Notes under the pieces: generated by a model
Seen by the model: only the letters and a program-made list of their open reading frames with translations
Database searches by the model: none
Told to the model about the DNA's origin: nothing
Part shown: positions 24,821 to 33,700 of the stretch, piece after piece
How positions within the stretch are numbered: the first letter of the stretch is position 1
How the letters are laid out: every line of letters begins with the position of its first letter
DNA from: Amycolatopsis alba DSM 44262
GTDB lineage: Bacteria > Actinomycetota > Actinomycetes > Mycobacteriales > Pseudonocardiaceae
NCBI RefSeq assembly: GCF_000384215.1
Contig: NZ_KB913032.1
Location: 62,001-126,000 of the forward strand
Reading direction: 5' to 3'
Length of the DNA: 64,000 nt
Program-made: the position numbers and the translations under genes

Positions 24821-25750
24821 ATGCGCAATCGTATTACCCTACTGACCGCATGCCTCGCCCTTTCCCTCACTCAATTGACCGTCCCGGCGTCCGCTCAGGA
24901 CACGACGAAAGTACGGGCGCCTATATGCTATGAAGAGCCGTCTCAACCGAAAGCCGATGTCAGTGACATAAAGGCCGGCTTCACGTCCTCGAAGTGGTTG
25001 CAGACGATCCAAGGCGTGTACAAACGGCGCTGGCCCAGCGGCGAGGGCCTCGCGATCGCCCAGGCCAAGGACCAGTATTTCAGCCAGTTCGTCACCAAGA
25101 CCAGCTTCAACGGGCTCGCCGAGTCCCTGATGGTGGCGATCCACGAAGAAACCCACATGTGGGACCTGGATCCTTCGAGAACCTCGTGGGACGTCTACGT
25201 CTCCGCGTGGATCAACGCCTCCCGCAAGGCGATGAAGGTGCCGATCCACGGCGGATTCGCCCGCCGCGAGATCCTGCCGCTGATCACGGACAATCTCACC
25301 AAGTCGATGGACGACATCTACCTGCGGGACCAGCAGCAGGGGTCGTACAAGATCCAGGGAGTCATCGCCGAACTCAACGCCGGGCTCATGGGATTGCCCG
25401 CGGCGTCCGTCGTCGCGGAGTTCATCCAGGGAATCGGCGCGAGCAACGCCAGGGACATCGTCGCGACCAATATCCGCTATCTGCAGCTCTATCTGCGCGT
25501 CGCCAAGGCGAAGTATCCCGATTACTGGGCCAAGATCAAGGGCCAGCCGGAATTGCGCGAATTCGTGCTCGTGGAGTTTCTCCGCGCGGCGTACTGGCTG
25601 GATCAGTCCGAGCCTTACGCGGCCAAACTCGGCAGCGCTGACGTGGCCAAGATCGTCGCCAAGAACTACGCCCCGGAGAACGTCGCGATCATCGAGGAGT
25701 TCACCGGGGCCAAGGTGAACACCGGCACGTCGAGGAACTGCACCGTCTGA
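24821..25750 (+). CDS. Secreted protein with HExxH motif (putative metallopeptidase)
   Basis: A 309-aa exported protein of unknown family. A signal peptide (residues 1-26, ending ASA) precedes a mostly helical domain. H108-E109-E110-T111-H112 in VAIHEETHMWDLD fits the zincin HExxH, and E197 in a later helix (VIAELNAGLMG) is a possible third ligand; this is motif reading only. The rest has no recognisable fold. The first codon has GAGG five bases upstream. The gene stands alone and ends in a perfect palindrome shared with the converging gene. The base composition is slightly lower in GC in the first 150 bp than its neighbours. Confidence 0.72.
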   Translation: MRNRITLLTACLALSLTQLTVPASAQDTTKVRAPICYEEPSQPKADVSDIKAGFTSSKWLQTIQGVYKRRWPSGEGLAIAQAKDQYFSQFVTKTSFNGLAESLMVAIHEETHMWDLDPSRTSWDVYVSAWINASRKAMKVPIHGGFARREILPLITDNLTKSMDDIYLRDQQQGSYKIQGVIAELNAGLMGLPAASVVAEFIQGIGASNARDIVATNIRYLQLYLRVAKAKYPDYWAKIKGQPELREFVLVEFLRAAYWLDQSEPYAAKLGSADVAKIVAKNYAPENVAIIEEFTGAKVNTGTSRNCTV

Positions 25751-25754
25751 CACC

Positions 25755-25792
25755 GTCCGCCGGTGACGGGCACGAACCCGTCACCGGCGGAC
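25755..25792. terminator. Perfect 16-bp hairpin between converging genes
   Basis: GTCCGCCGGTGACGGG (25755-25770) pairs exactly with the segment at 25777-25792 around the loop CACGAA. It lies between the stops of the secreted HExxH gene and the converging NTF2-like gene. There is no T run, so termination would depend on the very stable stem. Confidence 0.7.
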
Positions 25793-25800
25793 AGACTCCG

Positions 25801-26154
25801 CTACGGCACGAACACCGGCTGGTCCAGCACCCAGAGCCAGGACCCGTCCGGCTGACGGCGGGCGACCTCGACGGTCACCTCGCCGGTGGTCAGCGTGGAC
25901 GCCGTGAGCGCCAGGTCCTCACCCACCAGCGCCGGATGCTGCCTGCCCGGCAGGAGTTCCGGCGCGGCCGCGACGAACTCCTCGTACACCTTGCGGATCT
26001 CCGCGTGCCCCGTCGCGAGGTTGCCCGGCGGGAACGCCAGCACGGCGTCCGGTTCGTACAACGCCACCAGTCCGTCCACATCGCCCGCGTTGCCGCGCTC
26101 GATGAAGAACCTGCCCAGATCGTTCGGCTCAGTGGCCACAGTCCTGCTTGTCAT
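25801..26154 (-). CDS. NTF2-like (SnoaL/DUF4440-type) small protein
   Basis: A 117-aa protein with the cone-shaped alpha+beta barrel pattern of the NTF2-like superfamily. FIERGNAGDVDGLVALYEPDAVLAFPPG is the usual first helix and strand, followed by GHAEIRKVYEEF and a strand run ending SWLWVLDQPVFVP. Members bind small hydrophobic molecules or act as isomerases or cyclases; the specific role is unknown. It is divergent from the WYL-domain regulator, and a palindrome lies between them, so the two probably form a small regulated pair. Confidence 0.8.
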   Translation of the reverse strand: MTSRTVATEPNDLGRFFIERGNAGDVDGLVALYEPDAVLAFPPGNLATGHAEIRKVYEEFVAAAPELLPGRQHPALVGEDLALTASTLTTGEVTVEVARRQPDGSWLWVLDQPVFVP

Positions 26155-26176
26155 GCGGATGAGCTTCGCCGTGAAT

Positions 26177-26195
26177 CACGACATCCTGTGTCGTG
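26177..26195. promoter_or_regulatory. Palindromic site between NTF2-like gene and WYL regulator
   Basis: CACGACA and TGTCGTG form a 7-bp inverted repeat with a 5-base spacer in the 61-bp divergent gap. It ends 20 bp before the regulator ATG. A TAGGGT hexamer 6 bp before that ATG could be its -10 element, making the operator overlap the promoter. Confidence 0.45.
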
Positions 26196-26215
26196 TATTC
26201 CGTTAGGGTTTCCGC

Positions 26216-27193
26216 ATGCGCGCCGACCGGCTGGTCTCCCTGGTGTTGCTGCTGCGCCACCGCGGCAGGCTGTCCGCCGCCACGCTGGCCCGCGAGCTGG
26301 AGGTCTCCACCCGCACCGTGCTGCGCGACATCGAGGCGCTGTCCTCGGCGGGCGTCCCGGTCTACGCCGAACGCGGCAGGCACGGCGGTTTCGCGTTGCT
26401 GCCCGGTTTCCGGACCGAGCTCACCGGGCTGAACCACGACGAGGCGCTCGCCCTGCTGATCGCCGGGTCACGGCGCGGCGCGCAGGCGTTCGGCCTCGGG
26501 TCGGCGCTCGCTTCCGCCATGCTCAAGGTGGTCGACGCCCTGCCCGAAAGCCAGCGCGACACCGCGGCGGGCGCGGCCCGGCGCCTGCTCGTCGACCCGG
26601 AGACCGACCTCCTCTCGCGCCGGGTGGCCGCCGAGGAGGTGCCCGACGCGATCGTGGCCGAGGTGCGGCGCGCGGTGTTCGCCGGGCACAAGCTGCGCAT
26701 CCACTACGCGGCCGCGGGCGGGAAGCCGCAGTGGCGCACGGTGGATCCGATCGGCCTGGTCACCGTCCGCGATCAGGGCTATCTGCTGGCCACGAGATCC
26801 GGCGAGGACCGCACCTACCGGCTGTCCCGGCTGCGGGCCGCCGAGGAACTCCCCGAACCCGCGCACCGGCCGGACCGGGTCGACCTGGACCGGGCCTGGC
26901 AGGAACGCAGCACGCGGTTCCGGACCGGCGGCGAGCTGGTCGCCGTGCTGGCACGGGTGCGCCCGGCGCGGCGGAAGGAACTGGTGAGCACCGCGCTGGC
27001 CGTCCTCGCCGAAGAGACCGGCACGGACGGCTGGTTGCGGCTGGAGGTGACCTTCCAGGACTCCCGCCACGCCGAATGGGCGTTGTGGCAGCTCGCCACC
27101 GACGCGGAGGCCCTGTCCCCGGAGTGGTTGCGCGTCTCCCTGCACGACCGCGCCACCGCGATCACCACCCGTTACGAAGCGCGGGTCGAGTGA
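26216..27193 (+). CDS. WYL-domain transcriptional regulator (YafY/DeoR-type)
   Basis: A 325-aa regulator. The N-terminal winged helix-turn-helix (RLSAATLARELEVSTRTVLRDIEALSSAGVPVYAERGR) is the YafY type. The central WYL domain (about 145-215: KLRIHYAAAGGKPQWRTVDPIGLVTVRDQGYLLAT) and a C-terminal WCX-like extension follow. WYL proteins sense nucleotides, nucleic acid ends or small ligands and often regulate a divergent gene, here the NTF2-like protein. The ATG at 26216 has no ribosome site and a TAGGGT hexamer just upstream, consistent with a leaderless message. Confidence 0.9.
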   Translation: MRADRLVSLVLLLRHRGRLSAATLARELEVSTRTVLRDIEALSSAGVPVYAERGRHGGFALLPGFRTELTGLNHDEALALLIAGSRRGAQAFGLGSALASAMLKVVDALPESQRDTAAGAARRLLVDPETDLLSRRVAAEEVPDAIVAEVRRAVFAGHKLRIHYAAAGGKPQWRTVDPIGLVTVRDQGYLLATRSGEDRTYRLSRLRAAEELPEPAHRPDRVDLDRAWQERSTRFRTGGELVAVLARVRPARRKELVSTALAVLAEETGTDGWLRLEVTFQDSRHAEWALWQLATDAEALSPEWLRVSLHDRATAITTRYEARVE

Positions 27194-27433
27194 CCACTGT
27201 GGACAGTCGAGGTACCCCGTGACGATCGTTACACAGGACTACGCTCGGTCACGGCGGTCCGCCGCGGCCACCGTGCCGCGCGACCGTTGGCAACATCGTG
27301 TTCTCATCGCGGCCATGTTCGCACCGCGTTCGTCCTGATCACGGTCGCGGGAGCCCCGCAACGGTCTCCCCCGGCCGTCACCGGGGACGCGACTCAGTGT
27401 GGTGGAACCCCGCTTCCCGAGGCCGAGGACGAC

Positions 27434-27468
27434 TTGAGCGGGCAGGGTGGATATGGATAATTCGGCCC
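27434..27468 (+). promoter_or_regulatory. Predicted leaderless promoter of the STAND regulator
   Basis: TTGAGC (27434-27439) and GATAAT (27456-27461) are separated by 16 bp and fit a sigma-70-type -35/-10 pair. The expected start point, about seven bases after the -10, coincides with the ATG at 27469, and no ribosome site is present. Confidence 0.5.
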
Positions 27469-29901
27469 ATGACGAACCCCGCCTTGGGAAGGGCAACCAC
27501 GACTTTCAAGGCGCTGTTGAAGGGTTACCGCGTTCGCGCGAACCTCACGCAGGAGGAGCTCGCCGAAGGGTCCGGGGTGAGCGTCCGGGCCATCAGCGAC
27601 ATGGAACGGGGCATCGCCAAAAGCCCCCAGCGGCGGACGATCGAAGCGCTCGCCGCGTCGCTGTCCTTGACCGACGAAGAGCTGACCGTCCTGCAGAAGG
27701 TCGCGAGGCAGGGGCGCGCCCAGCCGGTCGCCGCGCCCGCGCCCGCCGGGATCTACGAATCACCGCTGATCGGTGTCCTGCCGACGGACGTCGACGACCT
27801 CACCGGACGCGAACGCGACCTCTCCGCGTTGCGTGAGCTCTCCGCCGATCTGTGCGACGGCCGCCGCCGCTCGGGACGGGTCGCGATCCTGAGCGGTCCT
27901 CCCGGCGCGGGCAAGACCACCCTCGCGGTCCGCGTGGCGCACAACCTCGCCGAGGACTTCCCCGACGGCAGGCTGTTCCTGAAGCTGCGCGGGATGTCCG
28001 CCGAACCGACGAATCCGGCGGACGCGCTGCACCTGATCCTGCGGTCGCTGGGCATAGACGCCGTCCGCATCCCGGCTGATCCGGAGGACAGGGTGAGTCT
28101 GTGCCGCTCCCTCCTGCAGGACCGGGCCATGCTGATCGTCCTCGACGACGCGGCCGACGAAGCCCAGGTCCGGCCACTCCTGGTCGGCGGGCCGCGGTGT
28201 CTCACCCTGATCACCGGCCGTCAGATGCTGGTGGGGCTCGAAGGCGCGAGCCGGCTCCCGCTCGACGTCTTCGCCGAGGACGACGCGGTCGCCTTGCTGT
28301 CGTCCATCGTCGGGGCGGGCCGGGTCGCGCGGGAGCGGCAGGCGGCGCTCGAACTGGTCGAGCTGTGCGGACGGCTGCCGCTGGCGCTGCGGATCGCGGG
28401 CAACCGGCTGGCGAGCCGTCCCACCTGGCCGCTGACGCGTTTGGTGGATCAGCTCCGCGACCGCAGCAGACGGCTCACCACGCTGACCGCCGGTGATCTC
28501 GACGTGCGCAGCGTGTTCGAACTGTCGTATCGCCAGCTCAGCCCGAACGCCGCGACGGTGTTCCGGCGGCTCTCGCTCGTCCCGGCCGCGGACTTCTCCG
28601 TCGGGGCCGCGATGACGCTCGTCGAAGCCTCCGACGAGGACGACGCCGCCGTCTTCCTGGAGGAACTGGCCGACGCGAGCCTGCTCCAGACGTCGCCGGA
28701 GAACGGCCGGTACCAGTTCCACGACCTCCTGCGGGTCTTCGCGACCGAACGGCTCGCCAGGGAGGACACCCCCGAAGTCGTCGAGGCCGCGGAGAACCGG
28801 CTCGCCTGCTGGCTGGTGCGCACCGCGACCGCGGCGGGCCGCTACTTCCATCCGACCGACGGGGTGAGCCCGGCCCCGGTCGCGACGCCGTCGTTCGACG
28901 ATCACTCCAGAGCGGGCAGATGGCTGGAGGTCGAGCTGAAGAACTGGCTCGCCGCGGTCAAGCGCCTCGCCGCCAGGGGTGAGCATCGGCCGGTCCTCGA
29001 CCTGGCCGAGTCCATGCACTGGTACTCGGAGATCGGCGGCACGGCGAGCACCTGGTACGAGGTGTTCGGACTCGCCGTGAACTCGGCCGTCGCGATCGGC
29101 AGCAAACGGGACGAGGCCGTCCACCTGAACTATCTGGCGTGGGTGCAGGCCACCCTGTGCGACCAGGCGGAGGAATCCGTCAAGATGGCCCGGCAGGCCA
29201 TGGACGCCGCGGTGGAGGCGGGCGACCCCCGCGAACAAGGCTGGGCACGGGTGTACCTGGCCAGTGCCCACGCCCGCGACTCCAGCCTCACCACGTCGCC
29301 CAAATTGTTCGATGAGGCGGTGTCCCTGTTCGACGACGCGGGCTATCCGCTCGGCGTCCATGTGACGCGGGCGATGCGGGCGTCGTACTGGTACCGGAAC
29401 GGGCGGTTCCAAGACGCCGCCGACGAGTTCGACGCGTGTGTCCGCTACTTTTCGCGGGACCACGGTGGCCCGCGGACTCCCGTGGACGACACCAACTACG
29501 CGTACATGCTGCTGCGCTCGGCCCTGAACCTGGCGGCGCTCGACTCGACCGAACGGGCGCTGGCCCACTGCGAGACGGCGCTCGAGTTGTTCCGCCGCCA
29601 CGGTGCGGCCATGGGCCAGGCGCGTGCCCTTCAGGAATCCGGGAAGATCCTGCGCCGCCAGGGCGACCACGCCGGCGCGCGCCGCCGGTTGACCGAGGCC
29701 GGGGAGCTTTACGAGCACATCGGGCTGACACAGGCCCAGATCGACACGCTCTGCGATCGGGCCGCGTTGTCCGAGGAGGCGGGCGACCCCGCCTCGGCCC
29801 GCGAAGACCGGGAACGCGCGCTGGGCCTCTGCGACCGGCTCGGGCGGTCCGAAGGCGGCAAACTCCGCGAGAAACTGGCCGAACGCCTCAACGCCTCGTA
29901 G
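27469..29901 (+). CDS. XRE / NB-ARC / TPR regulator (STAND family)
   Basis: An 810-aa signal-integrating ATPase. Residues 12-75 form an XRE helix-turn-helix (LTQEELAEGSGVSVRAISDMERGIAK). Residues 110-400 form an NB-ARC-type NTPase with Walker A GPPGAGKT (143-150), a Walker B strand in AMLIVLDDAADEAQ, the LITGRQ sensor and GLPLAL-like CGRLPLALRIAGN. A winged-helix region (VFELSYRQLSPNAATVFRRLSLVP) and TPR-like helices (about 590-800) complete it. Such proteins oligomerise on ligand binding and, in actinomycetes, control secondary metabolism or defence. It converges on the 84-aa gene at the end of the type VII island with one base between stops. A regulatory link to the giant protein is possible but unproven. 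Confidence 0.9.
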   Translation: MTNPALGRATTTFKALLKGYRVRANLTQEELAEGSGVSVRAISDMERGIAKSPQRRTIEALAASLSLTDEELTVLQKVARQGRAQPVAAPAPAGIYESPLIGVLPTDVDDLTGRERDLSALRELSADLCDGRRRSGRVAILSGPPGAGKTTLAVRVAHNLAEDFPDGRLFLKLRGMSAEPTNPADALHLILRSLGIDAVRIPADPEDRVSLCRSLLQDRAMLIVLDDAADEAQVRPLLVGGPRCLTLITGRQMLVGLEGASRLPLDVFAEDDAVALLSSIVGAGRVARERQAALELVELCGRLPLALRIAGNRLASRPTWPLTRLVDQLRDRSRRLTTLTAGDLDVRSVFELSYRQLSPNAATVFRRLSLVPAADFSVGAAMTLVEASDEDDAAVFLEELADASLLQTSPENGRYQFHDLLRVFATERLAREDTPEVVEAAENRLACWLVRTATAAGRYFHPTDGVSPAPVATPSFDDHSRAGRWLEVELKNWLAAVKRLAARGEHRPVLDLAESMHWYSEIGGTASTWYEVFGLAVNSAVAIGSKRDEAVHLNYLAWVQATLCDQAEESVKMARQAMDAAVEAGDPREQGWARVYLASAHARDSSLTTSPKLFDEAVSLFDDAGYPLGVHVTRAMRASYWYRNGRFQDAADEFDACVRYFSRDHGGPRTPVDDTNYAYMLLRSALNLAALDSTERALAHCETALELFRRHGAAMGQARALQESGKILRRQGDHAGARRRLTEAGELYEHIGLTQAQIDTLCDRAALSEEAGDPASAREDRERALGLCDRLGRSEGGKLREKLAERLNAS

Positions 29902-29902
29902 G

Positions 29903-30157
29903 TCAGGCGGAAGTACGGGTCAGTTCCTCCCAGGTGATGTGCCCGAGCAGGACGTCCTGGATGGTGTAGCGGGGCGCGGGTTCGAACTCGGCGATGGCCG
30001 TGGCCCCGCCCGCACGGGACATCCCGGCGGCGGCGGCGATCCGGCCGCCGAGTTCACCGGCGTCCAGGTCACGGATGTCGTCGCGGGAGACGTAGACGGC
30101 CACCATGTCCTCTTCGGACCGGGCGGGGCGACCGTAGCCTTGGATTCGTAGCGACAC
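29903..30157 (-). CDS. Small protein (84 aa) at the end of the type VII island
   Basis: An 84-residue protein of unknown family. It has an N-terminal strand with a Gly/Arg-rich start, VAVYVSRDDIRDLDAGELGGRIAAAAG (strand plus helix), then FEPAPRYTIQDVLLGHITWEEL. The GTG start has AAGGAG five bases upstream, so it is well supported despite its size. It is the last of three same-strand genes after the giant multidomain gene, separated from the 139-aa gene by 115 bp. Position and size suggest an accessory or immunity protein (inference). No signal peptide or membrane segment. Confidence 0.7.
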   Translation of the reverse strand: MSLRIQGYGRPARSEEDMVAVYVSRDDIRDLDAGELGGRIAAAAGMSRAGGATAIAEFEPAPRYTIQDVLLGHITWEELTRTSA

Positions 30158-30272
30158 GTCAACTCCTTGGTGTTGAGCGGTTCTGCGACTCTGGATTCAG
30201 TAAACGCCACGCGGGTCCCGGTCACCATGAACAACCACCAGCAGAAGAACCGGAAGGAAAGTCCCGCCGGGG

Positions 30273-30692
30273 TCAGCCCGCGCTCCACACCGGCGTCCGC
30301 TCGGCGGGCGGTGCCAGCACGAAACCGGCCGCGCGCCCGACGACGTCCGGCGGCACCGGTGCCACCGTCCCGCGCGCCCGGATGTGGCCGAGCAGGCCTG
30401 ATTCCGGTGCCAGGCCGTGGTTTTCCAGGTAGTAGGTGACGGTGTCGGTCCAGATCCACGTACCGTCGGTGAGGAAGTTCATCGGCACGACCGCGGTCCG
30501 GTCCGGGGCGAGGACATCGTCCAGCAAGGACGGTGTGACCAGGACCGGGGTGCCGCCGGTCAGGTACGCGACGAGCGCCCGCAGTTCCTCCGGGTCCTCG
30601 ACCACGGGATGGCCGGGCTCGAACCCTGGTCCCGTTTCGGGGTCGACGACGTCGAACACCCTGGCCAGGGTGAACTCTTCCGCTGTGGTCAC
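30273..30692 (-). CDS. Small cytoplasmic protein (139 aa) following the giant gene; candidate immunity protein
   Basis: A 139-residue protein. The GTG at 30692 has AGGAGG eight bases upstream; open frame beyond it overlaps the giant gene and is spurious. Readable features are HPVVEDPEELRALVAYLTGG, then TPVLVTPSLLDDVL, AVVPMNFLTDGTWIWTDTV and YYLENHGLAPESGLLGHIRARG. The pattern (pending value, strand, aromatic strand, then a C-terminal helix ending in HIRA) recalls small uncharacterised actinobacterial proteins found next to large toxin-like genes, from memory. It lies 98 bp downstream of the giant gene on the same strand. An immunity role is inference from position. Confidence 0.72.
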   Translation of the reverse strand: MTTAEEFTLARVFDVVDPETGPGFEPGHPVVEDPEELRALVAYLTGGTPVLVTPSLLDDVLAPDRTAVVPMNFLTDGTWIWTDTVTYYLENHGLAPESGLLGHIRARGTVAPVPPDVVGRAAGFVLAPPAERTPVWSAG

Positions 30693-30790
30693 CGGGTTTC
30701 CTCCTGTCGACGGGCATGACTTCGCCACCACAGCACACCGTGACGGGCCGCCGGGCACCAGGCAGGAGTGGCGGCAGAACTCACCGGAGA

Positions 30791-33700
30791 TCAGTTCTTC
30801 GCGTCCGGTACCAAGGCGTCGAAGATGTTGTTCGACTCCGGCGTCCCGGCGGGCTCCGCGGTGTCTTGCGGGTCGGGCACCGGCTCGAAGCCCAGGCACT
30901 GGCCGATCGTCCACGGCGAGTTCTTGATCTCGTTCCACGCTTCGTGCCGTGAGGTCACCAGCTCGCTCAGGCGTTGCACCTGCTGCCGGGTGTCGAGGAA
31001 CGGGCCGGACTTGATCCGGAACACCTGCCAGCCGCTCTGCTCGTACTCCTCGCGCCGGGCGGGGTCCAGCAGGCTCCCGCCGAACAGCGCCTCCTCCTCC
31101 GCGCTTGTCACGCCCCCTCCCTGATACTCGCCGAGCAGGGACTCCAGCCGGGCCGCCAGTTCCGTCCGCGGGTAAGACCGGCCGGCGCCGAAGTTGCCGG
31201 AGAGGGCGAGCCTGCCCAGGTAGCTCTGGTGGATGGTCGCGCGGTCGCCGCGCAACTCCAGGTAGAAGGCGTGGTTCGAGCCCGCGCTCACCCACACGCC
31301 GACGTCCTCGCCACCGGTGATCACGGCCGCCAATCCGGCCACGGTCGTCTCCGTCGTCGTGCCCACCGGCTCGTGGGCCACCTGGAACAGCAGATTGGCC
31401 GTTTCACCGCAGGAACTCTCGAGGCCGCCGTCCGCGAGCGCGCGATAGGTCCCCGCCGCCGAGGCCTGCGGATCCGTTTCGTAAGCGGGCCACAGCACCC
31501 CGAACGGCTCCATCGTCCGCATCTCGAGTTCGAACAGGTTCACCCCGAGGTCGTCCGCCACTTCCGTGAAGACCTGCTGGGTCACCGAAGGCGCAGTGTC
31601 GGACCTGCCGGTCTGCCTGAGGCTCGCGAGACTGTCGCGAACCTCTTGCGGGTCGAGCCCGGTCCGCCGGTCCGGGTAATGGTCCGGGTCGGACGTCACG
31701 ACGGCGAGACCGTGCTGCCGCGCGAAGTCCAGGACCCGGCCCCGGACGTCCGGGCTGATCCCGTCGTCGTCGATCCCGACCCCTTCGCCGGGAATCGAGA
31801 CGGCTTCGACGTCGCGGCCGAACCGGAGCCCGCCGTAGACGTGCACCTCCCACTGCAGCAGGCGCAACGGGATCATCCCGGTCATCCCCAGCGCGTTGTT
31901 GATCACGGCCTGGGCTGTCGTTTCGTCCCCGCCCGTGAGCATGTCGGACATCATCCCGACGACGTCCGACCTGGCCTGGCCCGTGTCCCCGACGGTGAAG
32001 TAGGACCGTTGCCGCACCTCCGGCTTCAGGACGAGATGGGTTTCGCCGTAGTACTTCGGGCCCTCGAAGCCCAGCGTCTTCGCGTAGTTCGTGTTGACCG
32101 CGCCGAACACGGCCTGTTCGTGCGGGCCGAAACCGCGACGGCCGGTCTCCTTGTCGTCTTTCTCCCGGCGCCATCTCGTGTAGTTCTCGCCGCGGGCCGC
32201 GTTCACTTCGTTGGACAGCGTCCAGACGGCGAAGCGCGGATCCTCGTCGAAAAGACGCCGCAGGTAGCGGTGCCGGTTCCGGGCGGCCTGCGCCACCCGC
32301 AGGGCGGTCTGCGCGGCGGTGTGCTCCCTGCTCAGTCCGATGAGTTCCGCCATCGACTGCTGGGCGGTGTCCTTCGACGCGGCCTCCACCCGGCTCTCGA
32401 CCTGCCGCACGGCGGCCTGGAGGCGGTCGATCTCGGCGTCGTCCACGGGATCCAGGGTCGGCAGGATCGAACTGTCGATGATCTGCAGTCCGAGTTCGGC
32501 GGCGGTCAGGTATTCGGCGTCCGGGCGCATGAGCCTCGACGCGGTTTCCTCGTCCCCGAAGAAGTTCGCGCCTTTGAACGAAATGGTGAGCGGCGCCGTC
32601 TCGAACCAGCGCTCGACGTGCCCCAGCACCTCTTCCGCCTCGTCGGTGGTCTCCAGCCCGGCCAGCCGCTGGACGCCCTCGATCACTTCGGCCCGGCTCA
32701 GTGTCCGGCCGGTGGGCTCCAGCCGTCCGGCGCGGATGTCCCGGAGATGCGTGTACTGCTTGCCGGTCAGGGCCGCCGCCGCTTCGGTACCCGGCGGCGG
32801 CACATGCGCGACGGCGTCCGGGCGGCGCAGGCGCTGGATGCCCGTCTCGATCTCCGAAACGTCGTAGGGCAAGGGCGACGGCGGCACCGTCTGATCCGCT
32901 GAGGACGGTGGTGCGCCGGGGACGGCCACGGGCTCCGTGGACACCGGCTCCGCGGAGAGCGAAGACCGCAGCGCGTCCAGGCGGTCCTTCGCCTCGGCCG
33001 TGAGCGAGAGCTGCAAGTCGGCCCATTTCGGCGCTTCACGGGAGGACGAGCCACCGGAGAGGAAGTCGCGAAGCCGCTTCGCTTTGGTCTTCTCGGATTC
33101 GACGGTCAGCGAGTGATAGGCCGGGGAGATCTCCCCTGGGAGGTCTCCCAGATCGAACTTGCCGTTGGCACCGGGATCGTCTTCCAGCCTTCCGTACCGG
33201 ACCTCGCTTGTCGTGTACGAGAGCATTTCCGCTTCGTAGCGGGAAAACAGCAGATCGAACAGGTCCCGATCCGGCAACCCCGCCCGCTCGGCCATCATGG
33301 CGATCCGCCCCGCCGCCGCGACCTCGTCGATGTCCCGGCGCAGCAGGGCGCCGAGCGGATCATCCGAGACCAGGACGCGGGCGAGGGCGATCGATTCCGC
33401 CGAAACCGGGTTTCCCCCGGTTTCCCTGCCGAGGATCCATTGGGCGAAGACCGGCTTGAGCAGAGGGTCGTTGAACGACGACGCCACTTCGCGCGCCACG
33501 TTGTCCACAATAGACGCCAGCGCCAGCGCGTCACGGCCGTTCGCCGCGTCCGCATCCCGACGGCCGAGGACACGGAGCACCCGGTCGAGATGCTCGCCGA
33601 CGGTCTGCTTCTGCCGGATCCGGGCACCGGGATCGGCCAGCACGACGTCGACCAGCGGGAGCCGTTTCGACCAGTCGAGGACCGATTTCGGCTTCCTCGC

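Noticed and set aside
30273..31295. Longer form of the 139-aa protein
   Set aside because: The upstream part is the giant gene in another frame; the GTG at 30692 has a perfect ribosome site.
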